From Streptomyces sp. MspMP-M5 (lineage in GTDB: Bacteria; Actinomycetota; Actinomycetes; Streptomycetales; Streptomycetaceae): 64,000 bases of DNA. The notes below the pieces were generated by a model, which saw nothing but the letters and a program-made list of their open reading frames with translations, did no database searches and was not told the origin of the DNA. The translations under genes were made by a program, and so were the position numbers. Location of the stretch: NCBI RefSeq assembly GCF_000373585.1, contig NZ_KB891853.1, forward strand, positions 1 through 64,000. The letters are read 5' to 3'. Positions 1 through 7,005 of the stretch are shown one piece after another (position 1 is the stretch's first letter; each line of letters opens with the position of its first letter).

Positions 1-681
1 GGCGAGATGACCTTCTCGATGATCTACGCCTACTCCGAGAACTACGTGCTGCCGATCTCGCACGACGAGGTGGTGCACGGCAAGCGGGCGCTGGTGTCGA
101 AGATGCCCGGCGACTGGTGGCAGCAGCGCGCCAACCACCGCGCGTACCTGGGCTTCATGTGGGCCCACCCGGGCAAACAACTGCTCTTCATGGGGCAGGA
201 GTTCGCCCAGGGCGCGGAGTGGGCGGAGAGCCACGGCCCGGACTGGTGGCTGCTGGACCCGTCCTACGAGGCGGCGGCGGACCACCGGGGCGTCCGCGAC
301 CTCGTCCGCGAGCTGAACCGCCGCTACGCGGCCACGCCCGCGCTGTGGGAGCGCGACACCGACCCCGGCGGCTTCTCCTGGATCGACTCGGGCGCCGCCG
401 ACGACAACGTCTTCTCCTTCCTCCGCTACGGGGCCGACGGATCTCCGCTGCTCTCGGTCACCAACTTCTCCCCCGTCGTCCGGCACGGCTACCGGCTGGG
501 CGTCCCCGGCGAGGTGCCGGCCTGGCGGGAGGTCCTCAACACCGACGCCCCGCGCTTCGGCGGCGGCGGCGTCGCCAACTCCGGCCCGCTGAAGACCGAG
601 CCGGTGCCCTGGAACGGCCGCCGCACCTCGATCGCGGCGGCGCTGCCCCCGCTGGCCACGGTCTGGCTGCTGCCCGCCTGA
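1..681 (+). CDS. glgB: 1,4-alpha-glucan branching enzyme, C-terminal part (start outside window)
   Basis: This is the last 226 codons of a glycogen branching enzyme, which makes alpha-1,6 branches in glycogen by transferring glucan chains. The reading frame is open from base 1, so the gene begins upstream of the window. Seen near the start is the GH13 segment ISHDEVVHGKRALVSKMPGD, containing the conserved His-Asp-Glu stretch that closes the catalytic barrel. It is followed by LLFMGQEFAQ and then the all-beta C-terminal domain ending in WLLPA, as in GlgB proteins. The gene is followed by a strong hairpin shared with the convergent symporter gene. Identification is firm. Which of the two glgB copies common in streptomycetes this is (glgBI by synteny) is an inference from neighbours. 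Confidence 0.95.
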   Translation, partial: GEMTFSMIYAYSENYVLPISHDEVVHGKRALVSKMPGDWWQQRANHRAYLGFMWAHPGKQLLFMGQEFAQGAEWAESHGPDWWLLDPSYEAAADHRGVRDLVRELNRRYAATPALWERDTDPGGFSWIDSGAADDNVFSFLRYGADGSPLLSVTNFSPVVRHGYRLGVPGEVPAWREVLNTDAPRFGGGGVANSGPLKTEPVPWNGRRTSIAAALPPLATVWLLPA

Positions 682-711
682 GAGCGGGCCGGCCGCCGCC
701 CGCGGTACGCC

Positions 712-744
712 GAAGGGGCGGGCGCCCGTGGCACCCGCCCCTTC
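712..744. terminator. bidirectional hairpin between glgB and symporter gene
   Basis: Perfect 11-bp inverted repeat GAAGGGGCGGG / CCCGCCCCTTC with an 11-base loop. It lies between two convergent stop codons (681 and 768), so it can serve both genes. Confidence 0.8.
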
Positions 745-767
745 TCCCCTCCTGCGCGTCCGGGGTG

Positions 768-2165
768 TCAGACCGCGGCGGACGTCCTGGTGCCGTCGGC
801 CGTGCCGGTGCCGGTGCCGGGCGGCGCACCGTGGGCGTCGGCGGTCAGCGTGCGTTCGTCGAACGGCAGTCGGCCGGCCAGCACCTCGGTGGCGCGGTCC
901 CGGTCGATCTCCTTGGTCCAGGTGCCGATCAGCACGGTGGCCACGGCGTTGCCGGCGAAGTTGGTCAGGGCGCGGGCCTCGCTCATGAAGCGGTCGATGC
1001 CGACGATCAAGCCGACGCCGTCGACGAGTTCGGGCCGGTGCGACTGGAGGCCGCCGGCCAGCGTCGCCAGGCCCGCGCCGGTGACCCCGGCCGCCCCCTT
1101 GGAGGCGATGATCATGAAGACCAGGAGCGAGATCTGCTGGCCGAGCGAGAGCGGCTTGTCCATCGCCTCGGCGACGAACAGCGAGGCCATGGTGAGGTAG
1201 ATGGCGGTGCCGTCGAGGTTGAAGCTGTAGCCGGTCGGGACGGTGATGCCGACGACCGGCCGGCTCACGCCCAGGTGCTCCATCTTCGCGATCAGCCGGG
1301 GCAGCGCCGACTCCGAGGAGGAGGTCGACAGGATCAGCAGGAACTCCCGGCCGAGGTAGGCGAGCAGCCGGAAGACGTTCACCCCGGCGACCAGCCGGAG
1401 CAGCGTGCCGAGCACCACGACGACGAAGAGCAGGCAGGTCGCGTAGAAGCCGGCCATGATGACGGCGAGCGACTTCAGCGCGGCCAGGCCGGTGGCACCG
1501 ACGACCGCGGCCATCGCGCCGAAGGCCCCCACCGGCGCCGCCCACATGATCATCGACAGCACCCGGAAGACCAGCTTCTGGACATGGCCGATGCCGCGCA
1601 GCACCGGCTCGCCCGCCGGGCCGAGCGCCTGCAGCCCGAAGCCCACCAGCAGCGCCACCAGCAGGGTCTGGAGCACCTCGCCCTGGGTGAGGGCGGAGAC
1701 CAGGGAGGTCGGGATGATGCCGAGGAGGAAGTCGGTGGTGGTCTCGTGGGCGCCGGCGGTCTGGGCCTGGCCGGCGTGCCGGAGCGCGTCGGTCAGGTGC
1801 AGGCCGGAGCCGGGGTCCAGGAGGTTGCCGACGAGCAGGCCGATGGCCAGCGCGACGGTGGACATCACCATGAAGTAGCCCAGGGCCAGCCCGCCGACCG
1901 CGCCGACCTTGGCCGCCTTACGGACCGAGCCGACGCCGAGCACGATGGTGCAGAAGATGACGGGCGAGATCATCATCTTGATGAGGTTCACGAAGCCGGT
2001 GCCCAGCGGTTTGAGCGCCACGGCGAAGCCGGGGGCGGCCAGGCCCACGACGATGCCGAGCAGCACGGCGCCGATCACGGCGAGGTAGAGGAAGTGCGTC
2101 CGGTCCCGCTTGGCCGGCCGGGTGTCCTCGGCGGCGCCCCCGGACGGCGGGGTCTGTGCAGCCAC
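768..2165 (-). CDS. dctA: C4-dicarboxylate/proton or sodium symporter (DctA/GltP family)
   Basis: A 465-residue secondary transporter of the dicarboxylate/amino acid:cation symporter family. It likely imports succinate, fumarate or malate across the cytoplasmic membrane. Family signatures are visible: the serine-rich re-entrant loop STSSSESALP near residue 280, the substrate/cation motif NLDGTAIY near 315, and several hydrophobic segments. The GTG start (protein begins VAAQTPPSGG) was chosen because AGGTAGGG lies just upstream; an in-frame ATG 44 codons earlier would run into the divergent promoter region. The C-terminus is a Thr/Gly-rich tail. It faces a CitA/CitB-like two-component pair, the usual partner for control of dicarboxylate uptake. 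Substrate is inferred from family and neighbourhood, and glutamate is an alternative. Confidence 0.9.
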   Translation of the reverse strand: MAAQTPPSGGAAEDTRPAKRDRTHFLYLAVIGAVLLGIVVGLAAPGFAVALKPLGTGFVNLIKMMISPVIFCTIVLGVGSVRKAAKVGAVGGLALGYFMVMSTVALAIGLLVGNLLDPGSGLHLTDALRHAGQAQTAGAHETTTDFLLGIIPTSLVSALTQGEVLQTLLVALLVGFGLQALGPAGEPVLRGIGHVQKLVFRVLSMIMWAAPVGAFGAMAAVVGATGLAALKSLAVIMAGFYATCLLFVVVVLGTLLRLVAGVNVFRLLAYLGREFLLILSTSSSESALPRLIAKMEHLGVSRPVVGITVPTGYSFNLDGTAIYLTMASLFVAEAMDKPLSLGQQISLLVFMIIASKGAAGVTGAGLATLAGGLQSHRPELVDGVGLIVGIDRFMSEARALTNFAGNAVATVLIGTWTKEIDRDRATEVLAGRLPFDERTLTADAHGAPPGTGTGTADGTRTSAAV

Positions 2166-2293
2166 GGCTGCCCTACCTTTCTGACTGGAGCCACGGTTCT
2201 GCGCCACTTTCGCGGCCCGGCTCGCGGCGCACAACGAGTCCCGGCGACTATGCAGGGGCGGTGTGGCACCCGTCACCCTTGCGTACGTTTCGT

Positions 2294-2307
2294 TCACGTA
2301 AAAGTGA
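2294..2307. promoter_or_regulatory. possible operator between symporter and sensor kinase
   Basis: The 160-bp divergent gap carries a short dyad TCAC-GTAAAA-GTGA about 20 bases before the kinase start. It could bind the response regulator of this locus; this is weak evidence from symmetry and position only. Confidence 0.25.
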
Positions 2308-2325
2308 CCGGGCAGACTGTTCCGT

Positions 2326-3993
2326 ATGCGCCTCCCCCGTCTCCGCCCGTCACGGCGGCTGCGCGGCCCCCGCAGTCTGGCCGGGCAGCTCTTCGCCGTG
2401 CAGGTGGTCCTGGTGGCGGCGGTGGTCCTGGGCTGCGCGGTCTTCGCCTACGTCAGTGCCGGGCGGCAGGCGGAGGAGACCGCGCGGCGGCAGGCGACCG
2501 CGGCGGCCACCGCCGTCGCCGACTCCCCGGCCGTGGTGGCCGCGGCCCGCACGAAGGACCCGACCGCCGCGCTCCAGCCGTACAGCGAGCGGCTGCGGCG
2601 GGACGCCGGCGTCGACTTCGTCGTGGTGATGGCGCCGGACGGGACGCGCTGGACCCATCCGGAGCCGTCCGCGATCGGCGGGAAGTACCTCGGCCACATC
2701 GGGCCCGCGCTGCGCGGCGAGATCTTCCCGGAGACCCATATGGGCGTGCTCGGGCCGTCGGTGCGGGTCGTCGCGCCGGTCCGCGACCCCGGGCGGGGCG
2801 GCCGGATCACCGCACTGGTCAGCTCCGGGATCACCATCGCCACGATCAGCCAGCAACTGCGCGACCAGGTCCTGGCGCTGGCCGGGGTGGCCGCGGCGGC
2901 GCTGGCACTGGGCGGGCTGGGCACGTACGTGGTCAACGCCCGGCTGCGCCGGCACACCCACGGGATGAACGCCGCGGAGCTGGCCCGGATGTACGACTAC
3001 CACGAGGCCGCGCTGCACGCCGTCCGCGAGGGGCTGCTGATGCTCGACGGGGCGGGGCGGGTGGCGCTGATCAACGACGGCGGGCGGGAGTTGCTGGGGC
3101 TGACCGGGGACGCGGTCGGCCGGCCGGTCGCCGCGCTGGGGCTGCCGGAGCCGCTGACCGAGGCGCTGCTGGCGCCCGGCCCGACGGTCGACGCCCTGCA
3201 TCTGACCGGTGAACGGGTGCTGGTGGTCAACTCCGCGCCGGTCTCCGGCGGTCAGCGCCGCGGCAGCGTCGTCACCCTCCGCGACCACACCGAACTCCAG
3301 GCGCTCTCCGGCGAGTTGGACTCCGTACGGGGCTTCGCCGAGGCGCTGCGCTCGCAGGCGCACGAGGCGGCCAACCGGCTGCACACCGTGGTCTCGCTGA
3401 TCGAACTGGGCCGGGCCGAGGAGGCCGTCACCTTCGCCACCGCCGAGCTGGAGCTGGCGCAGGCGCTGACCGACCGGGTGGTGGGCGCGGTCGCCGAACC
3501 GGTGCTGGCCGCGCTGCTGCTGGGCAAGGCGGCCCAGGCCAACGAGCGCGGCGTGGAGCTGGTGCTGACCGAGGACAGCCGGATCGACGACGGGGTGATC
3601 CCGCCGGACCTGCCGGCCCGCGACCTGGTCACGGTGCTGGGCAACCTCGTCGACAACGCCCTGGACGCCGCCGCCCCGCCCCAGGGGCCCGGCGCCCCGC
3701 CGCAGGTGCGGGTCACCGCCCGGGCGGACGGCGGCGAACTGCTGCTGTGCGTCGTGGACAACGGGCCGGGCATCGCCGCGGACGCCACCGAGGGGGTCTT
3801 CCGGCGCGGCTGGAGCACCAAGGACTGCACCAGCGAGAAACCTGCCGCCGGCGCCCGCGGGCTGGGCCTGGCCCTGGTCGGGCAGGCGGTGCGGCGGCAC
3901 GGCGGCACGATCCGGCTGGACCGGGGGGCGGAGGGCGGCGCGCGGTTCACCGTGCGGCTGCCGCTGCGGGCCGCGGAAGGTGTCCCGCGGTGA
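2326..3993 (+). CDS. CitA/DcuS-type sensor histidine kinase
   Basis: A 555-residue membrane kinase likely to sense extracellular di- or tricarboxylates. Transmembrane helices lie at about residues 18-45 and 183-205, enclosing a roughly 135-residue extracytoplasmic sensor of Cache/PDC size. A PAS-like domain follows at about 225-315. The dimerisation helix has QAHEAANRLH with the likely phosphorylated His346, typical of the CitA/DcuS group. The ATPase domain shows GNLVDNALDAA, DNGPGIA and GLGLALVGQAV. The gene overlaps the response-regulator gene by 4 bases (GTGA), so translation is probably coupled. It diverges from a C4-dicarboxylate symporter, which suggests it controls that transporter. 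Ligand identity is inferred. Confidence 0.9.
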   Translation: MRLPRLRPSRRLRGPRSLAGQLFAVQVVLVAAVVLGCAVFAYVSAGRQAEETARRQATAAATAVADSPAVVAAARTKDPTAALQPYSERLRRDAGVDFVVVMAPDGTRWTHPEPSAIGGKYLGHIGPALRGEIFPETHMGVLGPSVRVVAPVRDPGRGGRITALVSSGITIATISQQLRDQVLALAGVAAAALALGGLGTYVVNARLRRHTHGMNAAELARMYDYHEAALHAVREGLLMLDGAGRVALINDGGRELLGLTGDAVGRPVAALGLPEPLTEALLAPGPTVDALHLTGERVLVVNSAPVSGGQRRGSVVTLRDHTELQALSGELDSVRGFAEALRSQAHEAANRLHTVVSLIELGRAEEAVTFATAELELAQALTDRVVGAVAEPVLAALLLGKAAQANERGVELVLTEDSRIDDGVIPPDLPARDLVTVLGNLVDNALDAAAPPQGPGAPPQVRVTARADGGELLLCVVDNGPGIAADATEGVFRRGWSTKDCTSEKPAAGARGLGLALVGQAVRRHGGTIRLDRGAEGGARFTVRLPLRAAEGVPR

Positions 3994-4670
3994 GCGACGA
4001 GCCGATCCGGGTGCTGGTCGTCGAGGACGATCCGGTCGCCGCCGCCGCGCACGCGCTGTACGTGGGGCGGGTGCCGGGCTTCGCGGTGTCCGGCACCGTG
4101 CACTCCGGGGCCGGCGCCCGCCGCCACCTCGACCACCACCCGGTCGATCTCCTGCTGCTGGACCTGTTCCTGCCGGACGGCCACGGGCTTCAGCTGGTGC
4201 GGACGCTGCGCGCGGCCGGGCACGCCGCGGACATCATCGCGGTGACGTCGGCCCGCGATCTGGCGATGGTCCGCGAGGGCGTCTCGCTGGGCGTCGTCCA
4301 GTACGTGCTCAAGCCGTTCACCTTCGCCACCCTGCGGGACCGGCTGCTGCGCTACGCCGAGTTCCGCGCCACCACCGGGGAGGCCAGCGGGCAGGACGAG
4401 GTGGACCGGGCGCTGGCGGCGCTGCGCGCCCCGCGGCCGGCCGCGCCGCCCAAGGGACTGACCGCGGCCACCCTGCGGGCGGTGACCGATACGCTGCGGG
4501 CCGCCGCCGACGGGCTGACCGCGACCCAGGCCGCCGCGGACGTGGGCATCTCCCGGATCACCGCGCGCCGTTACCTGGAGCACCTCGTGGAGAGCGGCCG
4601 GGCCGCCCGCGCCCCGCAGTACGGCCAGGTCGGCCGGCCGGAGCTGCGCTACCGCTGGTCGGCCCGCTGA
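3990..4670 (+). CDS. CitB/DcuR-type response regulator
   Basis: A 226-residue two-component response regulator. The receiver domain begins IRVLVVEDDPVAAAA, and the phospho-acceptor is Asp58 in LLLLDLFLPDG. A conserved Lys follows in VLKPFTF. The C-terminal third contains a helix-turn-helix, GLTATQAAADVGISRITARR, as in CitB/DcuR regulators. The GTG start overlaps the kinase stop codon. It should activate or repress the divergent symporter gene in response to the cognate kinase. Family assignment is strong; the target is inferred from arrangement only. Confidence 0.9.
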   Translation: MSDEPIRVLVVEDDPVAAAAHALYVGRVPGFAVSGTVHSGAGARRHLDHHPVDLLLLDLFLPDGHGLQLVRTLRAAGHAADIIAVTSARDLAMVREGVSLGVVQYVLKPFTFATLRDRLLRYAEFRATTGEASGQDEVDRALAALRAPRPAAPPKGLTAATLRAVTDTLRAAADGLTATQAAADVGISRITARRYLEHLVESGRAARAPQYGQVGRPELRYRWSAR

Positions 4671-4796
4671 CACCTGCGGGCCTTTCGGCGGCGCGGTCCG
4701 TACCTCCACCACGAGGTGAGGGAATTTCCTCGTCCCGCTCATGTGGCCGCTTTCGCCCGGGCAACTCCCGGGGCCGGCCGGCGTTTTCACGCCTTT

Positions 4797-4892
4797 CGGG
4801 AATCACGGCCATCGGGAATCACGACCTTCGAGGATCGGAGCTTTCGGGGATCGCGGCCTCCTGGAATTACCGCCTTCGGGAATTACGGTGCG
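4797..4892. repeat. 16-bp tandem repeat array, six units
   Basis: Six adjacent 16-bp units start at 4797, 4813, 4829, 4845, 4861 and 4877. The approximate consensus is CGGGAATCACGGCCTT; units 1 and 2 differ by 3 bases, and the others are more diverged. A further degenerate unit (GCGTTTTCACGCCTTT) precedes them at 4781. The spacing is exact although the sequence has drifted, so the periodicity itself may be under constraint. No function is known to me. Confidence 0.75.
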
Positions 4893-4900
4893 ACCGCGTT

Positions 4901-4936
4901 CGGAGAAATCCGGGAACTCGGAGAACTCCGGGAACT
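4901..4936. repeat. 18-bp tandem duplication (9-bp sub-repeat)
   Basis: Two adjacent copies, CGGAGAAATCCGGGAACT and CGGAGAACTCCGGGAACT, differ at one base. Each copy is itself two related 9-mers. It follows directly after the 16-bp array and shares the GGGAA core. Confidence 0.75.
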
Positions 4937-5164
4937 CGCCGCATTCCCGGCCGGGTACTCGACACCGGTGATCCTTCTGCAACATCCTGGTCTCCCCGTG
5001 GCCGGCCGCGGCGCGTAAAACGCCTGGCCAGTGGCCTTGCAGGGCGATTTCGGCGGGAAACCGCCGAAAGCTGACCGAACCTCGGCGGATACCCCGTAGT
5101 TTCCTCCAACCCGCAAACTTGGATATCCACACGATAGGTACCGGGCCACCTCGTCACTTACCGT

Positions 5165-5875
5165 GTGCCGGTGAACACGCACGACGGGGATGCGCGCAGG
5201 CCCCCTTTCAACGCCGCCGCCGCCCGCCGGCTGCGCGAGGCCCTCGGCATGACCCACGCGCATGTCGCCTACGGAATCTGGGCCGCCTACGGAATGCGGA
5301 GGGAACCGGCCGCGGTGGCGTCCTGGGAATTGGGCGAGAGCGCCCCCACCGAGGCCGAGTTGGCCGCGCTGGCCGGCGCCCTGTGGTGCGCCCCGGCGGA
5401 ACTCCTCGGCGCCCCCGGAACCCTCCGCGAATTCCGTATGGCGCTCGGTCTGGCGCCCGCCGATCTGGCGCTGCGGATCGGCATGGATCAGGCGGCGTAC
5501 GAGCGGCTGGAGGCCGGCGGGCGGTGGACCGGCACCGACCGGCAGGCGGCGGCGCTCGCCGCCGAGCTGGCGCTGCCGCTGCCCGCACTGGTCCGCTTCA
5601 CCGGTCGGGAGGACCGCCTCGTCGAGCTGCTGACCAGTGCGGCGACCACCCGGTGGCAGGGCTACGTCCGGCCGGTCGGCAAGGTCGCGCCGCTGCCCAA
5701 GGAGCAGCTGCAGAAGGCGCTCCAGGGGCTGCACGAGGAGTACCACGCGCGGATGACCGCGTCGCTCAGCTGGACCGGCGGGGACGCCGCGGACGAGGCC
5801 GGCCGGGCGGGCCGGGACCTCCTCGACGGCGTCCTGGCGGAGTTCTGGCGGCGGGTCGGCGAGTCAGCACTCTGA
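5165..5875 (+). CDS. DNA-binding protein with two XRE-type helix-turn-helix segments
   Basis: A 236-residue cytoplasmic protein. Residues about 15-85 (RRLREALGMTHAHVAYGIW to PAELLG) and about 90-145 (LREFRMALGLAPADLALRI to LPALVRF) each resemble the lambda-repressor/XRE fold, the first ending in an EAELAALAGALWC helix. The C-terminal region (WQGYVRPVGKVAPLPKEQLQ onward) is a helical domain I do not recognise. The frame allows GTG at 5165 or 5171; neither has a strong ribosome site. It sits alone between the repeat-rich gap and an ABC exporter operon, so its targets are unknown. This is a conserved-type Streptomyces regulator, assigned by motif only. Confidence 0.75.
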   Translation: MPVNTHDGDARRPPFNAAAARRLREALGMTHAHVAYGIWAAYGMRREPAAVASWELGESAPTEAELAALAGALWCAPAELLGAPGTLREFRMALGLAPADLALRIGMDQAAYERLEAGGRWTGTDRQAAALAAELALPLPALVRFTGREDRLVELLTSAATTRWQGYVRPVGKVAPLPKEQLQKALQGLHEEYHARMTASLSWTGGDAADEAGRAGRDLLDGVLAEFWRRVGESAL

Positions 5876-5953
5876 CACCCGTCACTGACCCGGCCCGGCC
5901 CCCGACCCGGCCCGGCTCCGGGGCGGCTCCGGGGCGGCCCGTCGGTCTGCGGG

Positions 5954-5967
5954 CGGACGGCCGTCCG
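5954..5967. terminator. short palindrome downstream of XRE gene
   Basis: A perfect 14-bp palindrome CGGACGGCCGTCCG lies about 80 bases after the XRE stop codon. A terminator role is plausible but there is no T-run. Confidence 0.35.
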
Positions 5968-6116
5968 TCCCGAGGATGACGTCGTCGGCGGGTGTCGCAC
6001 TTCCGGCCGGTCCGGCTTTCGGTCCCTGCGGCCGAAGACGGGCTGACCTGCGGCATCGAGGATGGAGGGAGCGTTTGCACGCTGTCCCCATCCCTTTCCG
6101 CCTCCCAGGAGTTGTG

Positions 6117-6905
6117 GTGCCACACGCCGCCGTCCCCCATCCCGCCACCCCCGCCCGCACCGCCGCGGCCGTCGCCGCCCGGGCCACCGGCCTGAGCAAG
6201 GTCTACGGCCACGGCGAGACCCGGGTGGTCGCGCTGGACTCCGTCGACGTGGAGTTCGGCCGGGCCCGGTTCACCGCGATCATGGGCCCGTCCGGCTCCG
6301 GGAAGTCCACCCTGATGCACTGCATGGCGGGGCTGGACTCGGTCACCTCCGGCTCCGCCCGGATCGGGGACGTGGAGCTGGCCACGCTGGGCGACAAGCA
6401 GCTGACCCGGCTCCGCCGGGACCGGATCGGCTTCATCTTCCAGGCGTTCAACCTGCTGCCCACGCTCACCGCGCTGGAGAACATCACGCTGCCGATGGAC
6501 ATCGCCGGCCGCCGCCCGGACCGGGAGTGGGTCGGCCGGGTCGTGGAGACCGTGGGCCTGTCCGGGCGGCTGAAGCACCGGCCGGCCCAGCTCTCCGGCG
6601 GCCAGCAGCAGCGGGTCGCGGTGGCGCGGGCGCTGGCCGCCCAGCCGGAGATCATCTTCGCCGACGAGCCGACCGGCAACCTCGACTCCCGCTCCGGCGC
6701 CGAAGTGCTGGGCTTCCTGCGGGAGTCGGTGCGGGCGATGGGCCAGACCGTGGTGATGGTCACCCACGACCCGGTCGCCGCCGCCTACGCGGACCGGGTG
6801 GTCTTCCTCGCGGACGGCCGGATCGTCGACGAACTCGCCGACCCGACCGCGGACGCCGTGCTGGACCGGATGCGGCGCTTCGAGACCGCGGGCCGCACGA
6901 GCTGA
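6117..6905 (+). CDS. ABC transporter ATP-binding protein (MacB/LolD type)
   Basis: A 262-residue ATPase that powers the FtsX-like permease encoded next. Seen are Walker A GPSGSGKSTL near residue 57, the Q-loop in FIFQAFNLLPTLTALEN, the signature LSGGQQQRVAVARAL near 160, Walker B EIIFADEPTGNLDS, and the H-loop VMVTHDP. The start chosen is the second of two adjacent GTG codons, placed 5 bases after AGGAG; the first GTG or an upstream frame extension is possible but less well supplied with a ribosome site. The permease starts 100 bases downstream. Such pairs act as mechanotransmission exporters or lipoprotein/antibiotic efflux systems rather than importers; the cargo is not evident. Confidence 0.92.
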   Translation: MPHAAVPHPATPARTAAAVAARATGLSKVYGHGETRVVALDSVDVEFGRARFTAIMGPSGSGKSTLMHCMAGLDSVTSGSARIGDVELATLGDKQLTRLRRDRIGFIFQAFNLLPTLTALENITLPMDIAGRRPDREWVGRVVETVGLSGRLKHRPAQLSGGQQQRVAVARALAAQPEIIFADEPTGNLDSRSGAEVLGFLRESVRAMGQTVVMVTHDPVAAAYADRVVFLADGRIVDELADPTADAVLDRMRRFETAGRTS

Positions 6906-7005
6906 CGCGCGCCCGCACCGCCCACCCGGCCCCAGGCGCCGCACGAGCCGACCCGGTCGGCCGCCCCTTCCGGGCCCGGCCCCGTACCCAGGACTGACAA
7001 CCACC

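Larger units (their letters stand above)
4671..5164. other. 494-bp intergenic region with short tandem repeats
   Basis: I see no convincing gene here. The region is visibly less GC-rich than its surroundings. It contains a 16-bp direct-repeat array (listed separately) and a 9/18-bp repeat next to it. Open frames cross the repeats, but the 16-bp unit shifts frame each time, which argues against coding. The last part presumably carries the promoter of the XRE regulator. Confidence 0.6.

Noticed and set aside
2166..2297. N-terminal extension of the symporter to an upstream ATG
   Set aside because: The extension has no membrane or signal features and would overlap the divergent promoter; a GTG with a good ribosome site sits at the proper place.
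117..3212. Long plus-strand frame through glgB, the symporter and the kinase
   Set aside because: Shadow of three genuine genes in another frame; no recognisable motifs.
5882..5945. GACCCGGCCCGGC direct repeats after the XRE gene as an attachment site
   Set aside because: Low-complexity GC repetition typical of this DNA, with no tRNA, integrase or other mobile signature nearby.
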